Positions 47,360 to 56,391 of a stretch of DNA of 64,000 bases are shown here, piece after piece (within the stretch, counting starts at the first letter, position 1; each line of letters starts with the position of its first letter). A program made the translations under genes and the position numbers. Below the pieces are notes generated by a model. That model had not been told where the DNA came from. It ran no database searches and saw only the letters and a list, made by a program, of their open reading frames with translations. This DNA comes from Polaribacter batillariae (GTDB taxonomy: Bacteria; Bacteroidota; Bacteroidia; Flavobacteriales; Flavobacteriaceae): contig NZ_CP071795.1 in NCBI RefSeq assembly GCF_017498485.1, positions 3,082,501 to 3,146,500 on the forward strand, in the 5' to 3' direction.

Positions 47360-47881
47360 TTAATTTTGATTAAATTTAGGGGTATTGTAATTTTTAATTA
47401 GTTTTGAAGACAAGTTTTCGAACTGGTTGGTTTCCGATAATTCTTTAATTTTGTTTGGGTCGAAACGACCTTTTAAATAAAAAACAGAAGTGTTTTTTAT
47501 TGTAGAATTAAAAATAATCGCCTGTGTAACTACGTCTCCAACTTCTTTTACAGAAACAATTTTTGTTTTTTCTACAGTATTGCTTCGTAAAATATCTGTA
47601 AAATTATTGCCAGTCACTAAATTTATATCATTAATTAATTGTGCTTTTTTTGTAGCAGAAATTTTATCAAAGGTGATGAATTTAAAATCTTGAACATTCC
47701 CAAAAACATCGTTTATTTCTGGTGAAATGTTTTTTACCAAAGACATCATAAAATTTGGAACTTGAAAAGCGGTTGCTCCTAAGTCGTTTTTATGATTATT
47801 AAAAAAACTTTTGAAAGATTTTCCACTTCCACAAGAAACTAAAAAAATAAAAAGACAAATTATAACGATATTTTTTTTCAT
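47360..47881 (-). CDS. Lipoprotein, probably DUF4252
   Basis: The 173-residue protein has a lipobox ending at Cys17 (LFIFLVSC). The rest resembles DUF4252-type proteins of Bacteroidota (short alpha/beta domain with NFMMSLVKNISPEIND and VVTQAIIFNSTIKNTSVFYL). The function is unknown. It precedes the DUF1684 gene with a 12-bp gap. Confidence 0.65.
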   Translation of the reverse strand: MKKNIVIICLFIFLVSCGSGKSFKSFFNNHKNDLGATAFQVPNFMMSLVKNISPEINDVFGNVQDFKFITFDKISATKKAQLINDINLVTGNNFTDILRSNTVEKTKIVSVKEVGDVVTQAIIFNSTIKNTSVFYLKGRFDPNKIKELSETNQFENLSSKLIKNYNTPKFNQN

Positions 47882-47960
47882 AAACGACGATTATTAAAAT
47901 TCAAAAATACAACTTTCAATTATTTTATGTAAATTTGGCAACTAAATAAGAAGTTAAAAA

Positions 47961-48035
47961 ATGAAGATTGTTATTACATATATTACCAATCAGTCGTATT
48001 TATTACGAAAAAATCGGTCTGTATATATGTTTTGA
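47961..48035 (+). CDS. Possible leader peptide (24 aa) before the MFS gene
   Basis: An open frame of 24 codons (starts MKIVITYITN, ends SVYMF, stop TGA followed by a second TGA) lies 30 bp before a strong terminator and 130 bp before the MFS gene. It may be a short leader open reading frame or chance. No amino-acid bias tied to attenuation is apparent (one Met pair, several Ile and Tyr). Confidence 0.3.
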   Translation: MKIVITYITNQSYLLRKNRSVYMF

Positions 48036-48066
48036 TGATATCCATATAAAATCTAACAGTTATAAA

Positions 48067-48097
48067 AAGTCCGACTTTACAGTCGGGCTTTTTATTT
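48067..48097 (+). terminator. Intrinsic terminator upstream of the MFS gene
   Basis: A 10-bp stem with one G-U pair (aagtccgact / agtcgggctt) and loop tta-c is followed by tttttatttt. It lies between the leader ORF and the MFS start, so it could end a short leader transcript or act as a regulated terminator. On the minus strand it could stop transcription of another unit but no gene points at it. Confidence 0.75.
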
Positions 48098-48167
48098 TTA
48101 CACAATTCTGAATTTTGATTCAGTATTGTACCATTTCTTGTTTGAAATTAACGTAAGAAAATGATAA

Positions 48168-49406
48168 ATGGTATTAAAATCAATCAACATGCATACTTTA
48201 TTCAAAAATTATATCAACACTTTTAAAGGTCTCTCTGCAGAAGTTTGGTGGTTATCGCTCATAACGCTAATCAATAGAGCAGGTACAATGGTGATTCCGT
48301 TTTTGTCTTTATATCTTACAAAAAACCTTCATTTTTCACTTTCAGATGTGGGTTGGATTATGTCTTTTTTTGGCATTGGTTCTTTGGTGGGAACATGGTT
48401 AGGAGGAAAATTAACAGACAAAATAGGGTACTATAAAGTAATGCTATTTAGCTTGTTTTTTACAGGGGTTTTCTTTGTTTTATTGCAATATGCAACTACT
48501 TTTAATGAATTTTGCGTTGGTATTTTTACAGTAATGTTGGTTGCAGATGCTTTTAGACCTGCCTTGTTTGTCGCTTTAAATGCATACAGCAAACCAGAAA
48601 ATAAAACACGTTCTGTAACTTTAATTCGATTGGCAATTAATTTAGGTTTTTCTGCAGGGCCAGCAATTGGCGGAATTATAATTGTAAATATTGGATACCA
48701 AGGTTTGTTTTGGGTAGATGGTATTACGTGTGTATTGGCGGCTTTTTTATTGTTAAATGTTTTGCATCCAAAAAAAGCAAGAGTTCTCGATGAAGTGAAA
48801 GTAAAAAATCCAGTTTCAGCATATAAAGACAAGGCTTTTTGGGTATTTTTTATAGCGATGTTTATATTCGGGTTTACTTTTTTACAATACTTCTCTACAA
48901 TGCCTTTGTATTACAAAGACGTAAGAATGTTATCGGAATTAGACATTGGTTTGCTAATGGGCTTCAATGGGTTTTTTATATTTGTTTTCGAAATGCCACT
49001 GATTAAATGGCTAGAAAACCCTAAAAACTCGAAAATTAAATTGGTGGCAATTGGTTTGTTTTTAGTTGCCACTAGTTTTGCCATTTTAAATGCAACATCT
49101 TGGTTTGGAATTTTAATGGTAGGTATGTTGCTAATGACCATAGGAGAAATGATTGCTTTTCCGTTTTCAAACGCTTTTGCAGTAGAAAGAGCAAAGAAAG
49201 GAAACCAAGGAGAGTACATGGCTTTGTATGCGATTGCATTTTCGTTATCGCATATTTTTAGTCATAATTCAGGCATGCAAATGGTAGATAAATTTGGTTT
49301 TGAAACAACTTTAAATGTGTTTACAATTTTTGCTTTGGTAGGTGTTTTTATTTTGTGGGTTTTGATAAAAATTTTAAGAAAAGAAAAAGAAACTCAATCG
49401 AAATAA
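48168..49406 (+). CDS. MFS family transporter
   Basis: The 412-residue protein has 12 predicted membrane helices. The loop motif GGKLTDKIGYYKVML between helices 2 and 3 fits the MFS A motif (GxLxDrxGrr). It resembles drug/peptide exporters of the MFS type, but the substrate is unknown. A second ATG at 48189 (MHTLFKNY) could be the true start. A leader with terminator lies upstream. The 3' end overlaps the convergent DUF4375-like gene by 13 bp. Confidence 0.88.
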   Translation: MVLKSINMHTLFKNYINTFKGLSAEVWWLSLITLINRAGTMVIPFLSLYLTKNLHFSLSDVGWIMSFFGIGSLVGTWLGGKLTDKIGYYKVMLFSLFFTGVFFVLLQYATTFNEFCVGIFTVMLVADAFRPALFVALNAYSKPENKTRSVTLIRLAINLGFSAGPAIGGIIIVNIGYQGLFWVDGITCVLAAFLLLNVLHPKKARVLDEVKVKNPVSAYKDKAFWVFFIAMFIFGFTFLQYFSTMPLYYKDVRMLSELDIGLLMGFNGFFIFVFEMPLIKWLENPKNSKIKLVAIGLFLVATSFAILNATSWFGILMVGMLLMTIGEMIAFPFSNAFAVERAKKGNQGEYMALYAIAFSLSHIFSHNSGMQMVDKFGFETTLNVFTIFALVGVFILWVLIKILRKEKETQSK

Positions 49407-49855
49407 GCAATGTTTTTTCGAACATAATTAAGTGTAAGTTGCATGATATCATCTTCATATTTTTCGAATTGAAGGTCTAATTCGTCCCACAAATCGATAT
49501 TCGATTCTTTTTGCATTAATAATGTTTGACGGACTTTTAAATTTTTTGGAACAGGAACTTCAGGAAATAAAAAAATGGCTTTGGTTAGAATATCCACAGT
49601 TTTTTCTGCTTTTATAGCTAAATAAGCATGAAAAATTTCGTGTGTAAATTGTCCAGAAGAATTAAAAAAGAACTGGATAAAACCACCTTCAGTAACATTT
49701 TGCTCTAAAATATCGATATAAATAAAGTTTTTTTCGAATTCGTTTAAATTTTCGAAATGATCTTTTTTAGGAATTTTTTTACCAATAATTTCTCCAATTC
49801 TGGTAATTTTTTCAGCATCGTCATTAAGTAATAAAGCAATTTCTGTAGATGTCAT
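49394..49855 (-). CDS. DMP19/DUF4375 family protein
   Basis: The 153-residue protein fits the DMP19-like (DUF4375) family, with the text NVTEGGFIQFFFNSSGQFTH (about 54-73). Family members are helical DNA-mimic-like or unknown proteins; no function is assigned here. Its tail overlaps the MFS gene's tail. It lies 3 bp after the VOC gene and is probably co-transcribed. Confidence 0.72.
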   Translation of the reverse strand: MTSTEIALLLNDDAEKITRIGEIIGKKIPKKDHFENLNEFEKNFIYIDILEQNVTEGGFIQFFFNSSGQFTHEIFHAYLAIKAEKTVDILTKAIFLFPEVPVPKNLKVRQTLLMQKESNIDLWDELDLQFEKYEDDIMQLTLNYVRKNIAYFD

Positions 49856-49858
49856 TTT

Positions 49859-50926
49859 TTACTTAAATTTCTTTACTCGTTTTAAATTCATTGCTTTTAT
49901 CATCCAATTTGGCAATGGTTTTTTAGGATTTCTATTCTTCAAATTAATATTAATTCCTAATTTTTTAATCAACGGAACTTTGTGGGTTTCTATAAATTCG
50001 ATTAAGGTTCCATCACAATCTTCTATATACCCCCAATGTCCATTTGCATCCCCCATATCAAAAGATTCCGAACTAATTACTTGAAAAGGAAAGCCCATTT
50101 CTTTACATTCTTCGCATAATTTTTTCATATTTCGAATGTCGAAACACAAATGAATATAGCCTAAATCTCCCCAATATCTATCTTCGAAAATCACATTTGG
50201 TTTGGTGTCAATTGCTTCAATCAATTCAATTTCGCTTTCTCCGAAAAGATTACAAAAACCACCCACTCGTTTTTTTGAGTGTGTTAATAATATGCGTCTA
50301 AATTTTTTATTTCCATTTTTAAAAGATGCCAAATCTTCAAAAACACCAGTTTTATCATACACAACTTTGTCGTATCCTAAAATGCCAGAATACAAAGACA
50401 ATGCATTTGCAATGTTAGAAACGCCAATTACAGCACCAAAAATTCCGCCAACATCAAACTTGTTATTTGCATACCAAGAATTAAATTCTTTAATTTTTAA
50501 AATATTCTGATAAGGATCTTTAACGTAAAAACTTTTAGAACCATTTGGCTCTGTACAAATTTCTGAAATGATATTTTCGTTTAATGTTTGTAAGCGATTA
50601 AAAGTAGCCGTAATATTTTTTGTCTTAATACAAGGAAAATGAATCCCTAAATCGCCAAGTTGAAATTCTTTTTTGGGTGCAGAAGGTTCTCTGTCTAAAT
50701 ATTGCCAAATTTCGTAACCACCACCACCTTGCATATTTAAGCCTAATAAAGCTCTTTTGTTTCTCGGTTTTCCGCCCATATATTTTGCCATATAGGTGGC
50801 TTCGTTATAATCATCAAAAATAAGTGCGTCTGCACCTAATCTTGTAGCATACCATTTAAAAGCTTGGTCTGCATTTTTTACACCAATTCCTATTTGCTGA
50901 ATCCCGTAAATTAATTTTTCTGTCAT
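49859..50926 (-). CDS. VOC family protein (tandem glyoxalase-like domains)
   Basis: The 355-residue protein contains two VOC-type halves. The first begins GIQQIGIGVKNADQAFKWYA (9-28), and the second begins FGAVIGVSNIANALSLYSGI near residue 165. Both carry His and Glu residues that may form a metal site (GYIHLCFDIRN, then a late GTLIEFIETHKVP). Such proteins include dioxygenases and isomerases; the substrate is unknown. It is 11 bp after the DUF4174 gene on the other side and likely in the same unit. Confidence 0.83.
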   Translation of the reverse strand: MTEKLIYGIQQIGIGVKNADQAFKWYATRLGADALIFDDYNEATYMAKYMGGKPRNKRALLGLNMQGGGGYEIWQYLDREPSAPKKEFQLGDLGIHFPCIKTKNITATFNRLQTLNENIISEICTEPNGSKSFYVKDPYQNILKIKEFNSWYANNKFDVGGIFGAVIGVSNIANALSLYSGILGYDKVVYDKTGVFEDLASFKNGNKKFRRILLTHSKKRVGGFCNLFGESEIELIEAIDTKPNVIFEDRYWGDLGYIHLCFDIRNMKKLCEECKEMGFPFQVISSESFDMGDANGHWGYIEDCDGTLIEFIETHKVPLIKKLGININLKNRNPKKPLPNWMIKAMNLKRVKKFK

Positions 50927-50937
50927 TTATAAATACG

Positions 50938-51354
50938 CTAATTTTTATTTTTTAGTTCTCTTTTTCTCATGGGCATTCCGTCTATGATGGCAAATAATTT
51001 ATCAGGTTTTAAAACTGAATTTTGTTGCAATTTAATACCTCCATCCAAACCAATCAAAAGCACTTTAAAACGCCTTACATTATGTACGTATTTTTTATAC
51101 AAAGAGTTTGATTTTTTCCAGTTTTTTTCAAAATTAAAATTGTAAGTATCTTTAGTAAAACGATAAATAAGTAGTTTTCTTTCTAAAAGTTCTTTTGGGT
51201 GTTTTTTTAATATTAAAGTTTGGTTTTTAAAATCGGAACTATTAATATCATCAGCATAAACCAAAAGAAGTCTGTTTTTCCATTGGTGTTTTTTTATACT
51301 TTGACTAAAAGAAATCGAAGAGATTGATAAAAAAAGAATAGTGATAATTTTCAT
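50938..51354 (-). CDS. DUF4174 domain protein
   Basis: The 138-residue protein has a signal peptide (about 1-18, SSISFSQS) and a thioredoxin-like DUF4174 domain (KNRLLLVYADDIN near residue 26, then FKVLLIGLDGGIKLQ). No catalytic CxxC is visible. It starts about 50 bp after the terminator of the previous S15 hydrolase gene and lies before the VOC gene. Confidence 0.78.
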   Translation of the reverse strand: MKIITILFLSISSISFSQSIKKHQWKNRLLLVYADDINSSDFKNQTLILKKHPKELLERKLLIYRFTKDTYNFNFEKNWKKSNSLYKKYVHNVRRFKVLLIGLDGGIKLQQNSVLKPDKLFAIIDGMPMRKRELKNKN

Positions 51355-51362
51355 AATAAAGA

Positions 51363-51396
51363 AAAGCCTCGTTAGCGAATTAACGAGACTTTTATA
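51363..51396 (-). terminator. Terminator after the S15 hydrolase gene
   Basis: On the minus strand, agtctcgtta pairs with taacgaggct across a loop, followed by tttct. It sits 12 bp after the stop at 51408 and before the DUF4174 gene, so it ends the two-hydrolase unit. Confidence 0.8.
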
Positions 51397-51407
51397 GGGT
51401 TTTCCTG

Positions 51408-53225
51408 TTATTCAACAGATTTTTTAAAAACATCTTTTCCTCCAACAATAGGAATGGTAATTTTAGTGCCAGATAAATCTACAGTTAACTCGGTTCCGGG
51501 TTTTGGCAATATCGTATATTCAGCATCGCTAGAGAAAATCATCAAACCTATTTGTTGTCCTTTTTTAATAATTTGATCATCTGGTTGTAAGTCGAAAGTC
51601 ATTTCGTAAAATTTAGCAGGTTTTAATGGCTTACTGCTTGTTAGAGACTTATAGTTTTGTAAATCTGCCCAACCACGTGTAATAATGTTATCTGTAATTT
51701 TGGTTCTTCTTCCTGAATTCCAAGGCAAAGAAACTAAGTAAACAGATAAGTTTACAGCTTCTTTAGAACTTGCAGCTTTAATAGTTATGGATGGCAAACC
51801 AGAAATATGCACATCTTCTTTTAAAATTGGAGTTACATATAATAAACGATGGTTTGTATAGTCTGCTTTTGCTAAAGATTCTGCTGAAAAAGAATAGTTA
51901 TCTACCAAAGTTTCTTTTTCTTTTTTTGAAGATTTTGTTAATGATAAACTTCCAGCTTTTGGAGCGCCTGCATTTAAATAAAAAGTAACATTTTCTGCTT
52001 TTGGGTTTGGATATTCAGGGTAAGCAGTTGGTTCGTTTTGGTTATCGTTTTCTCGAACAATCCATGCTTTTGCATCATTTTCTACACCATTGTCTATACC
52101 ATGTAAATAATGTGTAAACCAACGATTCATCATTTTTATTGGTGGTGGCCCTCCATGGCCATTTTGATGATAGTAAATTTGAGTTGGCAAACCCATTTCA
52201 GATGCTTTTTTATAGATTCTATAACTATGTTCTGGCATTACATTCCAATCGTTAAAACCATGAGACATTAACAATGCAGCTTTCATTGGTTTCATATCGT
52301 TGATGTAATCTCTTTCTGCCCAAAAATCGTTATAATCACCAGTTTCTCTATCCATTCCATTCGCCATTTCTGTATCTCGAACAATTTTGTTATTTCTGGC
52401 TCTGTTTTCTTCTTTTCCACTGTGAATAAAATCATACAAAACATCGATATCTTCTCCTAGATATCCTCCAGGAGAACGCACCAAACCATTTGAGCGATAA
52501 TAATGATAATAAGAGGTATTAGGCGCAACAGGAATTATTGCTTCCAAACCATCAACACCTGTGGTAGCTGCTGCTAAGGGAATTGTCCCATTGTAAGAAG
52601 TTCCAGTCATACCCACTTTTCCTGTAGTCCAATAAGCTTTTACTTCTTCATTTCCTTCTCTTTCTTTAAAACCTTTTGCGCGTCCATTTAACCAATCGAT
52701 TACAGCTTTTGGCGCTAAAGATTCGTTGTCTCCACCAACAGTTGGTGTTCCATCAGACAAACCAGTTCCAGGAGAAGAAGAGTGTACTACAATGTAGCCT
52801 CTAGGCACCCAAGTTTTAATTTGAGAATTCGAAATAATGGGTCTTTTTCCCCTTCTGATAACATTTGGATGAACAGGATTTGGCACTTTTTCTCCCAATT
52901 CATGTTTTACATTCCAAAACAATTCTCTTCCACCAGAAGCAACTCCAGAATAATAAGGACTTGATTCATAAATTACAGGTAGTTTTAACCCTTCTGTTTC
53001 AGTTTGTGCAGGTCTTGTTACATCTACATGCATTCTGTCTAATTTTCCATCTCCATCAGAATCGAAAGTAGTTTCTACCCATAAATCATGGCGAATCCAT
53101 TTGCTTGGGTCGTTAAATGCCTCTACTATTTGTGCTTCTCCATCTTTAAAAACAGGAACAGCTTTTTCTTGTGCTTGAATTTGGGAAATAAAAGCAATGA
53201 ATAAAATTAGAATTGTTTTTTTCAT
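51408..53225 (-). CDS. Secreted CocE/NonD-type hydrolase (Xaa-Pro dipeptidyl-peptidase S15 fold)
   Basis: The 605-residue protein has a signal peptide (about 1-18). The alpha/beta-hydrolase domain has the nucleophile motif GMTGTSYNGTIPL (about 204-216). The S15 C-terminal jelly-roll domain begins near residue 395 (NVTFYLNAGAP) and includes ISGLPSITIKAASS. It likely cleaves X-Pro peptides or related esters outside the cell. It follows a similar hydrolase gene by 14 bp. Confidence 0.85.
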   Translation of the reverse strand: MKKTILILFIAFISQIQAQEKAVPVFKDGEAQIVEAFNDPSKWIRHDLWVETTFDSDGDGKLDRMHVDVTRPAQTETEGLKLPVIYESSPYYSGVASGGRELFWNVKHELGEKVPNPVHPNVIRRGKRPIISNSQIKTWVPRGYIVVHSSSPGTGLSDGTPTVGGDNESLAPKAVIDWLNGRAKGFKEREGNEEVKAYWTTGKVGMTGTSYNGTIPLAAATTGVDGLEAIIPVAPNTSYYHYYRSNGLVRSPGGYLGEDIDVLYDFIHSGKEENRARNNKIVRDTEMANGMDRETGDYNDFWAERDYINDMKPMKAALLMSHGFNDWNVMPEHSYRIYKKASEMGLPTQIYYHQNGHGGPPPIKMMNRWFTHYLHGIDNGVENDAKAWIVRENDNQNEPTAYPEYPNPKAENVTFYLNAGAPKAGSLSLTKSSKKEKETLVDNYSFSAESLAKADYTNHRLLYVTPILKEDVHISGLPSITIKAASSKEAVNLSVYLVSLPWNSGRRTKITDNIITRGWADLQNYKSLTSSKPLKPAKFYEMTFDLQPDDQIIKKGQQIGLMIFSSDAEYTILPKPGTELTVDLSGTKITIPIVGGKDVFKKSVE

Positions 53226-53239
53226 TTCTTCTTGTTTTT

Positions 53240-55162
53240 TTATTTTAATACAGAAAACTCAATAGATGAATCTGTAAAAACGGTGTGTGTTTGGGTTTTA
53301 AAATCTTTTTCGTTGGCTTTGTAAATATTATCTACATATGTTTGCGGATTTAAATCTATTAACGGAAACCAAGTACTTTGTACTTGAACTTGTAGTTTAT
53401 GACCTTTTTTAAAGGTATGAAAAACGTCTTGTAATTTGATATTTACGTCTGTCTTTTTATTAGGAACAAAAGGTTCTGGGTTTTCAAAACTATTTCTAAA
53501 ACGACCGCGTAAAACTTCGCTTCTAACCATTAAATGATAATTGCTCATTTTTAAATGATCTTGTAGTTTGTTGTTTTTTGCATCATCTTTTAAATCTGTT
53601 GGATGTACATCAACAATCTTTACAATCCAATCTGCAGCAGTTCCTGTAGTCGCTACTTTTAATTTTGCTAAAATATCGCCCGCTAAAGTGTAATCTTCCG
53701 TTAAAACATCAGTTTCAAAAACCAAAACATCGGGTCTTCTTGCGGCAAAACGTTGGTCGTCTGTCATGTATTTTCTTGGTGTAAAAACCGTTTTTATATC
53801 TTCGGAATAGGGTACAGGACGTTTAATATCACTAATAAAATTAATTTTTTCTGTTGATTTTTTTGTTGAAGTCAATTTTTGATTTTCAGACAAGAACCAA
53901 TCTTCCCTTACCACATTTTTAGGAGGCCACGCATCATAAGATTGCCATTCTTTTTTACCAGAATCGAAAACATAAGCTTCAGGCAAACCAGAATTTTTAT
54001 CGCCATTTTCTTTTAAGAAATGATTAAAAAACTTCGTTTCGATTTCTTTTTGAAATTTTAAAGAGATAGAATCGCCAAAATAATAATTGCCTACATAATT
54101 TTTTACGCCAGAACTTGCCCATTTTCCATGATCCCAAGGACCAAAAACCAACGTGTTGTAATTGTCTTTTCCGTGTTTTTCGATTCCTTTATAAGTTTCT
54201 AAAGGTCCGTATAAATCTTCAGCATCAAACCAACCCCCAACAATCATAGTTGCTACAGAAGAAGGTACTTTATTTAAATGCTGTATAATTCCTTTGCTTT
54301 GCCAAACAGAATCGTAATTGGGGTGTTCTGTAATTTCTTTCCAGAAAAAGTCGTCTATTATTTCTTTTTTAGAAGTATTTGCAACATCTAATTTGTCATA
54401 TTTAAAATATTCGTTTAAGTTTTTTAAAGGACCTTTGTCCAAGAAAAATTGATATTGATCTTGCGAATTCATTTTTGGAAAAGAATACCAAGCGCTATCT
54501 GTAGGCGTGTCTTTGTAAGTTCCAAAAAGTGAAATCGCTCTAAAATAACTCAATAAAAATGCGCCATTATGATGAAAATCATCAAAGAAAAAATCGCCAA
54601 TACATGCCTGAGGAGAAGCGGCTTTTAAAGCAGGGTGCGCATCTATGGTAGAAACGGTTGCATAATGTCCAGGATAAGAAATTCCCCAAGTTCCGACATT
54701 TCCGTTGTTGTTTTCTACGTTTTTTATCAGCCAATCAATGGTGTCGTATGTATCTGAAACTTCATCAGATTCATTTTCTTTTTTGTTGGGAATGTACGCA
54801 CGCATGTTGTCGTAAATACCTTCACTCATCCAGCGTCCACGCACATCTTGGTACACAATAATGTTGCCTTCTTTCATTAAATGCACATTTGGTCCAATTT
54901 TAGTTTTCATATTTCCTTCTCCATAAGGCGCAGAACTGTAAGGTGTTCTTTGCATTAAAATAGGATATTTTTTAGAAGTATCTTTTGGAGAATAAATGGT
55001 TGTGTGAAGTTTGGTTCCATCACGCATTTCTATGTCCACCTCTTTTTTGGTATAATTATCTGCGACATACGTAATTTTTTTCGGTGTTTCTTCTTTTTTA
55101 GCTTTATCGCAATTGGTAAATAGCAAAAAACTAAAAACGAAAAGAATAAGATGTTTTTTCAT
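53240..55162 (-). CDS. CocE/NonD family hydrolase, lipoprotein
   Basis: The 640-residue lipoprotein has a lipobox ending at Cys18 (LLFTNC). The alpha/beta-hydrolase domain shows MEDGTKLH-like text (EIDMRDGTKLHTTIYSP) at about 45-60 and the nucleophile GTWGISYPGHYA (about 157-168). A C-terminal jelly-roll domain follows. Such enzymes act as acylase/peptidase or cocaine-esterase type hydrolases. It is the first gene of the two-hydrolase unit. Confidence 0.85.
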   Translation of the reverse strand: MKKHLILFVFSFLLFTNCDKAKKEETPKKITYVADNYTKKEVDIEMRDGTKLHTTIYSPKDTSKKYPILMQRTPYSSAPYGEGNMKTKIGPNVHLMKEGNIIVYQDVRGRWMSEGIYDNMRAYIPNKKENESDEVSDTYDTIDWLIKNVENNNGNVGTWGISYPGHYATVSTIDAHPALKAASPQACIGDFFFDDFHHNGAFLLSYFRAISLFGTYKDTPTDSAWYSFPKMNSQDQYQFFLDKGPLKNLNEYFKYDKLDVANTSKKEIIDDFFWKEITEHPNYDSVWQSKGIIQHLNKVPSSVATMIVGGWFDAEDLYGPLETYKGIEKHGKDNYNTLVFGPWDHGKWASSGVKNYVGNYYFGDSISLKFQKEIETKFFNHFLKENGDKNSGLPEAYVFDSGKKEWQSYDAWPPKNVVREDWFLSENQKLTSTKKSTEKINFISDIKRPVPYSEDIKTVFTPRKYMTDDQRFAARRPDVLVFETDVLTEDYTLAGDILAKLKVATTGTAADWIVKIVDVHPTDLKDDAKNNKLQDHLKMSNYHLMVRSEVLRGRFRNSFENPEPFVPNKKTDVNIKLQDVFHTFKKGHKLQVQVQSTWFPLIDLNPQTYVDNIYKANEKDFKTQTHTVFTDSSIEFSVLK

Positions 55163-55749
55163 GGTAAGCTCGGTTTATTTTGAGTGCTTAAATTTACAAA
55201 ACTAAAAATGGTTGTTGAAAAATCTTTTGTTAAAATGAAAGTTTTCTTGCAAAGCCGCAAACACACAAAGTTAGCGCTATTTCTAGCTTGGAATTTATCT
55301 TGAGTGAAGTCGAAAAACGATCTCTTTTTTACTTCTGTTCTCGATACAATTTTTCTTCCTATGTCAGAAAAACCACTCGAACTGACAGTAAAAAAGGATG
55401 TCGTTTCAATTTGAGTTAAACCAGTTTGCAAGCTTTTCTGTTTTTTTAATAACGATGGCTTTTTCCTGCAAGGTTTTCAAAACCCTTGCAGGTCTAAATT
55501 CAGAATTAAAATACCCAAAAATGTCAGTCCGAGTGATTTTGAGGAACGAATAATTGTATCGAGAACTATTTAAAAACGAACATTATTTCTTGTTTGAAAT
55601 AACCGTAATAAAACACCTTTTTTTCCTTTTTATTTTATTGTGAAAAGAAGGCGTAACGAAGGTTGTGCCTTGCTCTTTAACAACTGCAAGTTTAAAAAAA
55701 ACTTGCAGGGTTTATATACTTTCTTTAATTTAGGTTAAAACAAAAAAAA
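55163..55749. repeat. Repeat-rich intergenic region
   Basis: No credible gene lies here. 55275-55415 is an inverted copy of 46585-46722 (about 140 bp). Two palindromes follow: cctgcaaggttttc / aaaacccttgcagg at 55465-55492, and a related ctgcaagttta / acttgcaggg copy near 55684-55709. A cagtccgagtgatttt stretch (55526-55541) resembles the end of the 46 kb array. Confidence 0.75.
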
Positions 55750-56241
55750 ATGGATGAAAGACTAAAAAAATCACCACTTTTTATAAAATCACAAGAAATT
55801 TATGAATTGGTTCGTAAAGTTTCGTTGCTTATAGAAGATAATGGAAATGAAGATGATTTTAACAACCATTTGTTAAATGAATATAAAAATCAGCTCAATA
55901 ATAGTGCATTGACGATTCCTGCAAAAATAGCAGGTGCTTTTAATGAAGATATGCCCTATGATATTAGAATGGAAAATGCAACTATTATTAGAAAAGAGGC
56001 ACGTACTATTTTAGCTACAACTTCTGGGTTAAAAATGGCAAAATTCAAAGAATTAGATTATTTAGAATTGATTCGTAGTGAAATAGAAGAATTTAGAATT
56101 CTTTTTGCAGAATGGGTAAAAACGTTTGACCAGTGGAATTATATTATCGATAGGTGGGGGCTTTTTAATCCTCCAGGAGTAAATTACGACGATTATGATA
56201 TTGATGACGATTTGCCCTTTAAAAATCCTTTTGATGATTAA
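55750..56241 (+). CDS. Hypothetical helical protein
   Basis: The 163-residue protein starts MDERLKKSPLFIKSQEIY and is almost all helix up to about residue 130, then a short acidic tail rich in Asp and Pro (NYDDYDIDDDLPF). No signal peptide, membrane helix or known motif is seen. It may belong to a four-helix-bundle family, but I do not recognise it. Two dispersed TCGAGCGCAGTCGA repeats follow before ygiQ. Confidence 0.8.
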   Translation: MDERLKKSPLFIKSQEIYELVRKVSLLIEDNGNEDDFNNHLLNEYKNQLNNSALTIPAKIAGAFNEDMPYDIRMENATIIRKEARTILATTSGLKMAKFKELDYLELIRSEIEEFRILFAEWVKTFDQWNYIIDRWGLFNPPGVNYDDYDIDDDLPFKNPFDD

Positions 56242-56260
56242 ATAGTGTTGCTTACCTTTC

Positions 56261-56330
56261 TTTGAGCGCAGTCGAGAGGATGAAAAAATTATTATCAATT
56301 AAAAATGTCTCCTCGAGCGCAGTCGAGAGG
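56261..56330. repeat. Two copies of the TCGAGCGCAGTCGA repeat
   Basis: Copies tttgagcgcagtcgagag (56261-56278) and cctcgagcgcagtcgagagg (56311-56330) lie in the same orientation between the hypothetical gene and ygiQ, 50 bp apart. Confidence 0.8.
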
Positions 56331-56377
56331 TAAATTCACTTTTTAGCATTAAACATTTTTTTCAAATAAAATTCTCG

Positions 56378-56385
56378 TATTTTTG
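56378..56385 (+). promoter_or_regulatory. -7 box just before the YgiQ start
   Basis: TATTTTTG (TAnnTTTG) ends 6 bp before ATG 56392. A transcription start about 4-7 bp after the box would leave almost no 5' leader. The TTG at 56383 inside the box is unlikely to be a start. Confidence 0.55.
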
Positions 56386-56391
56386 CAAACT

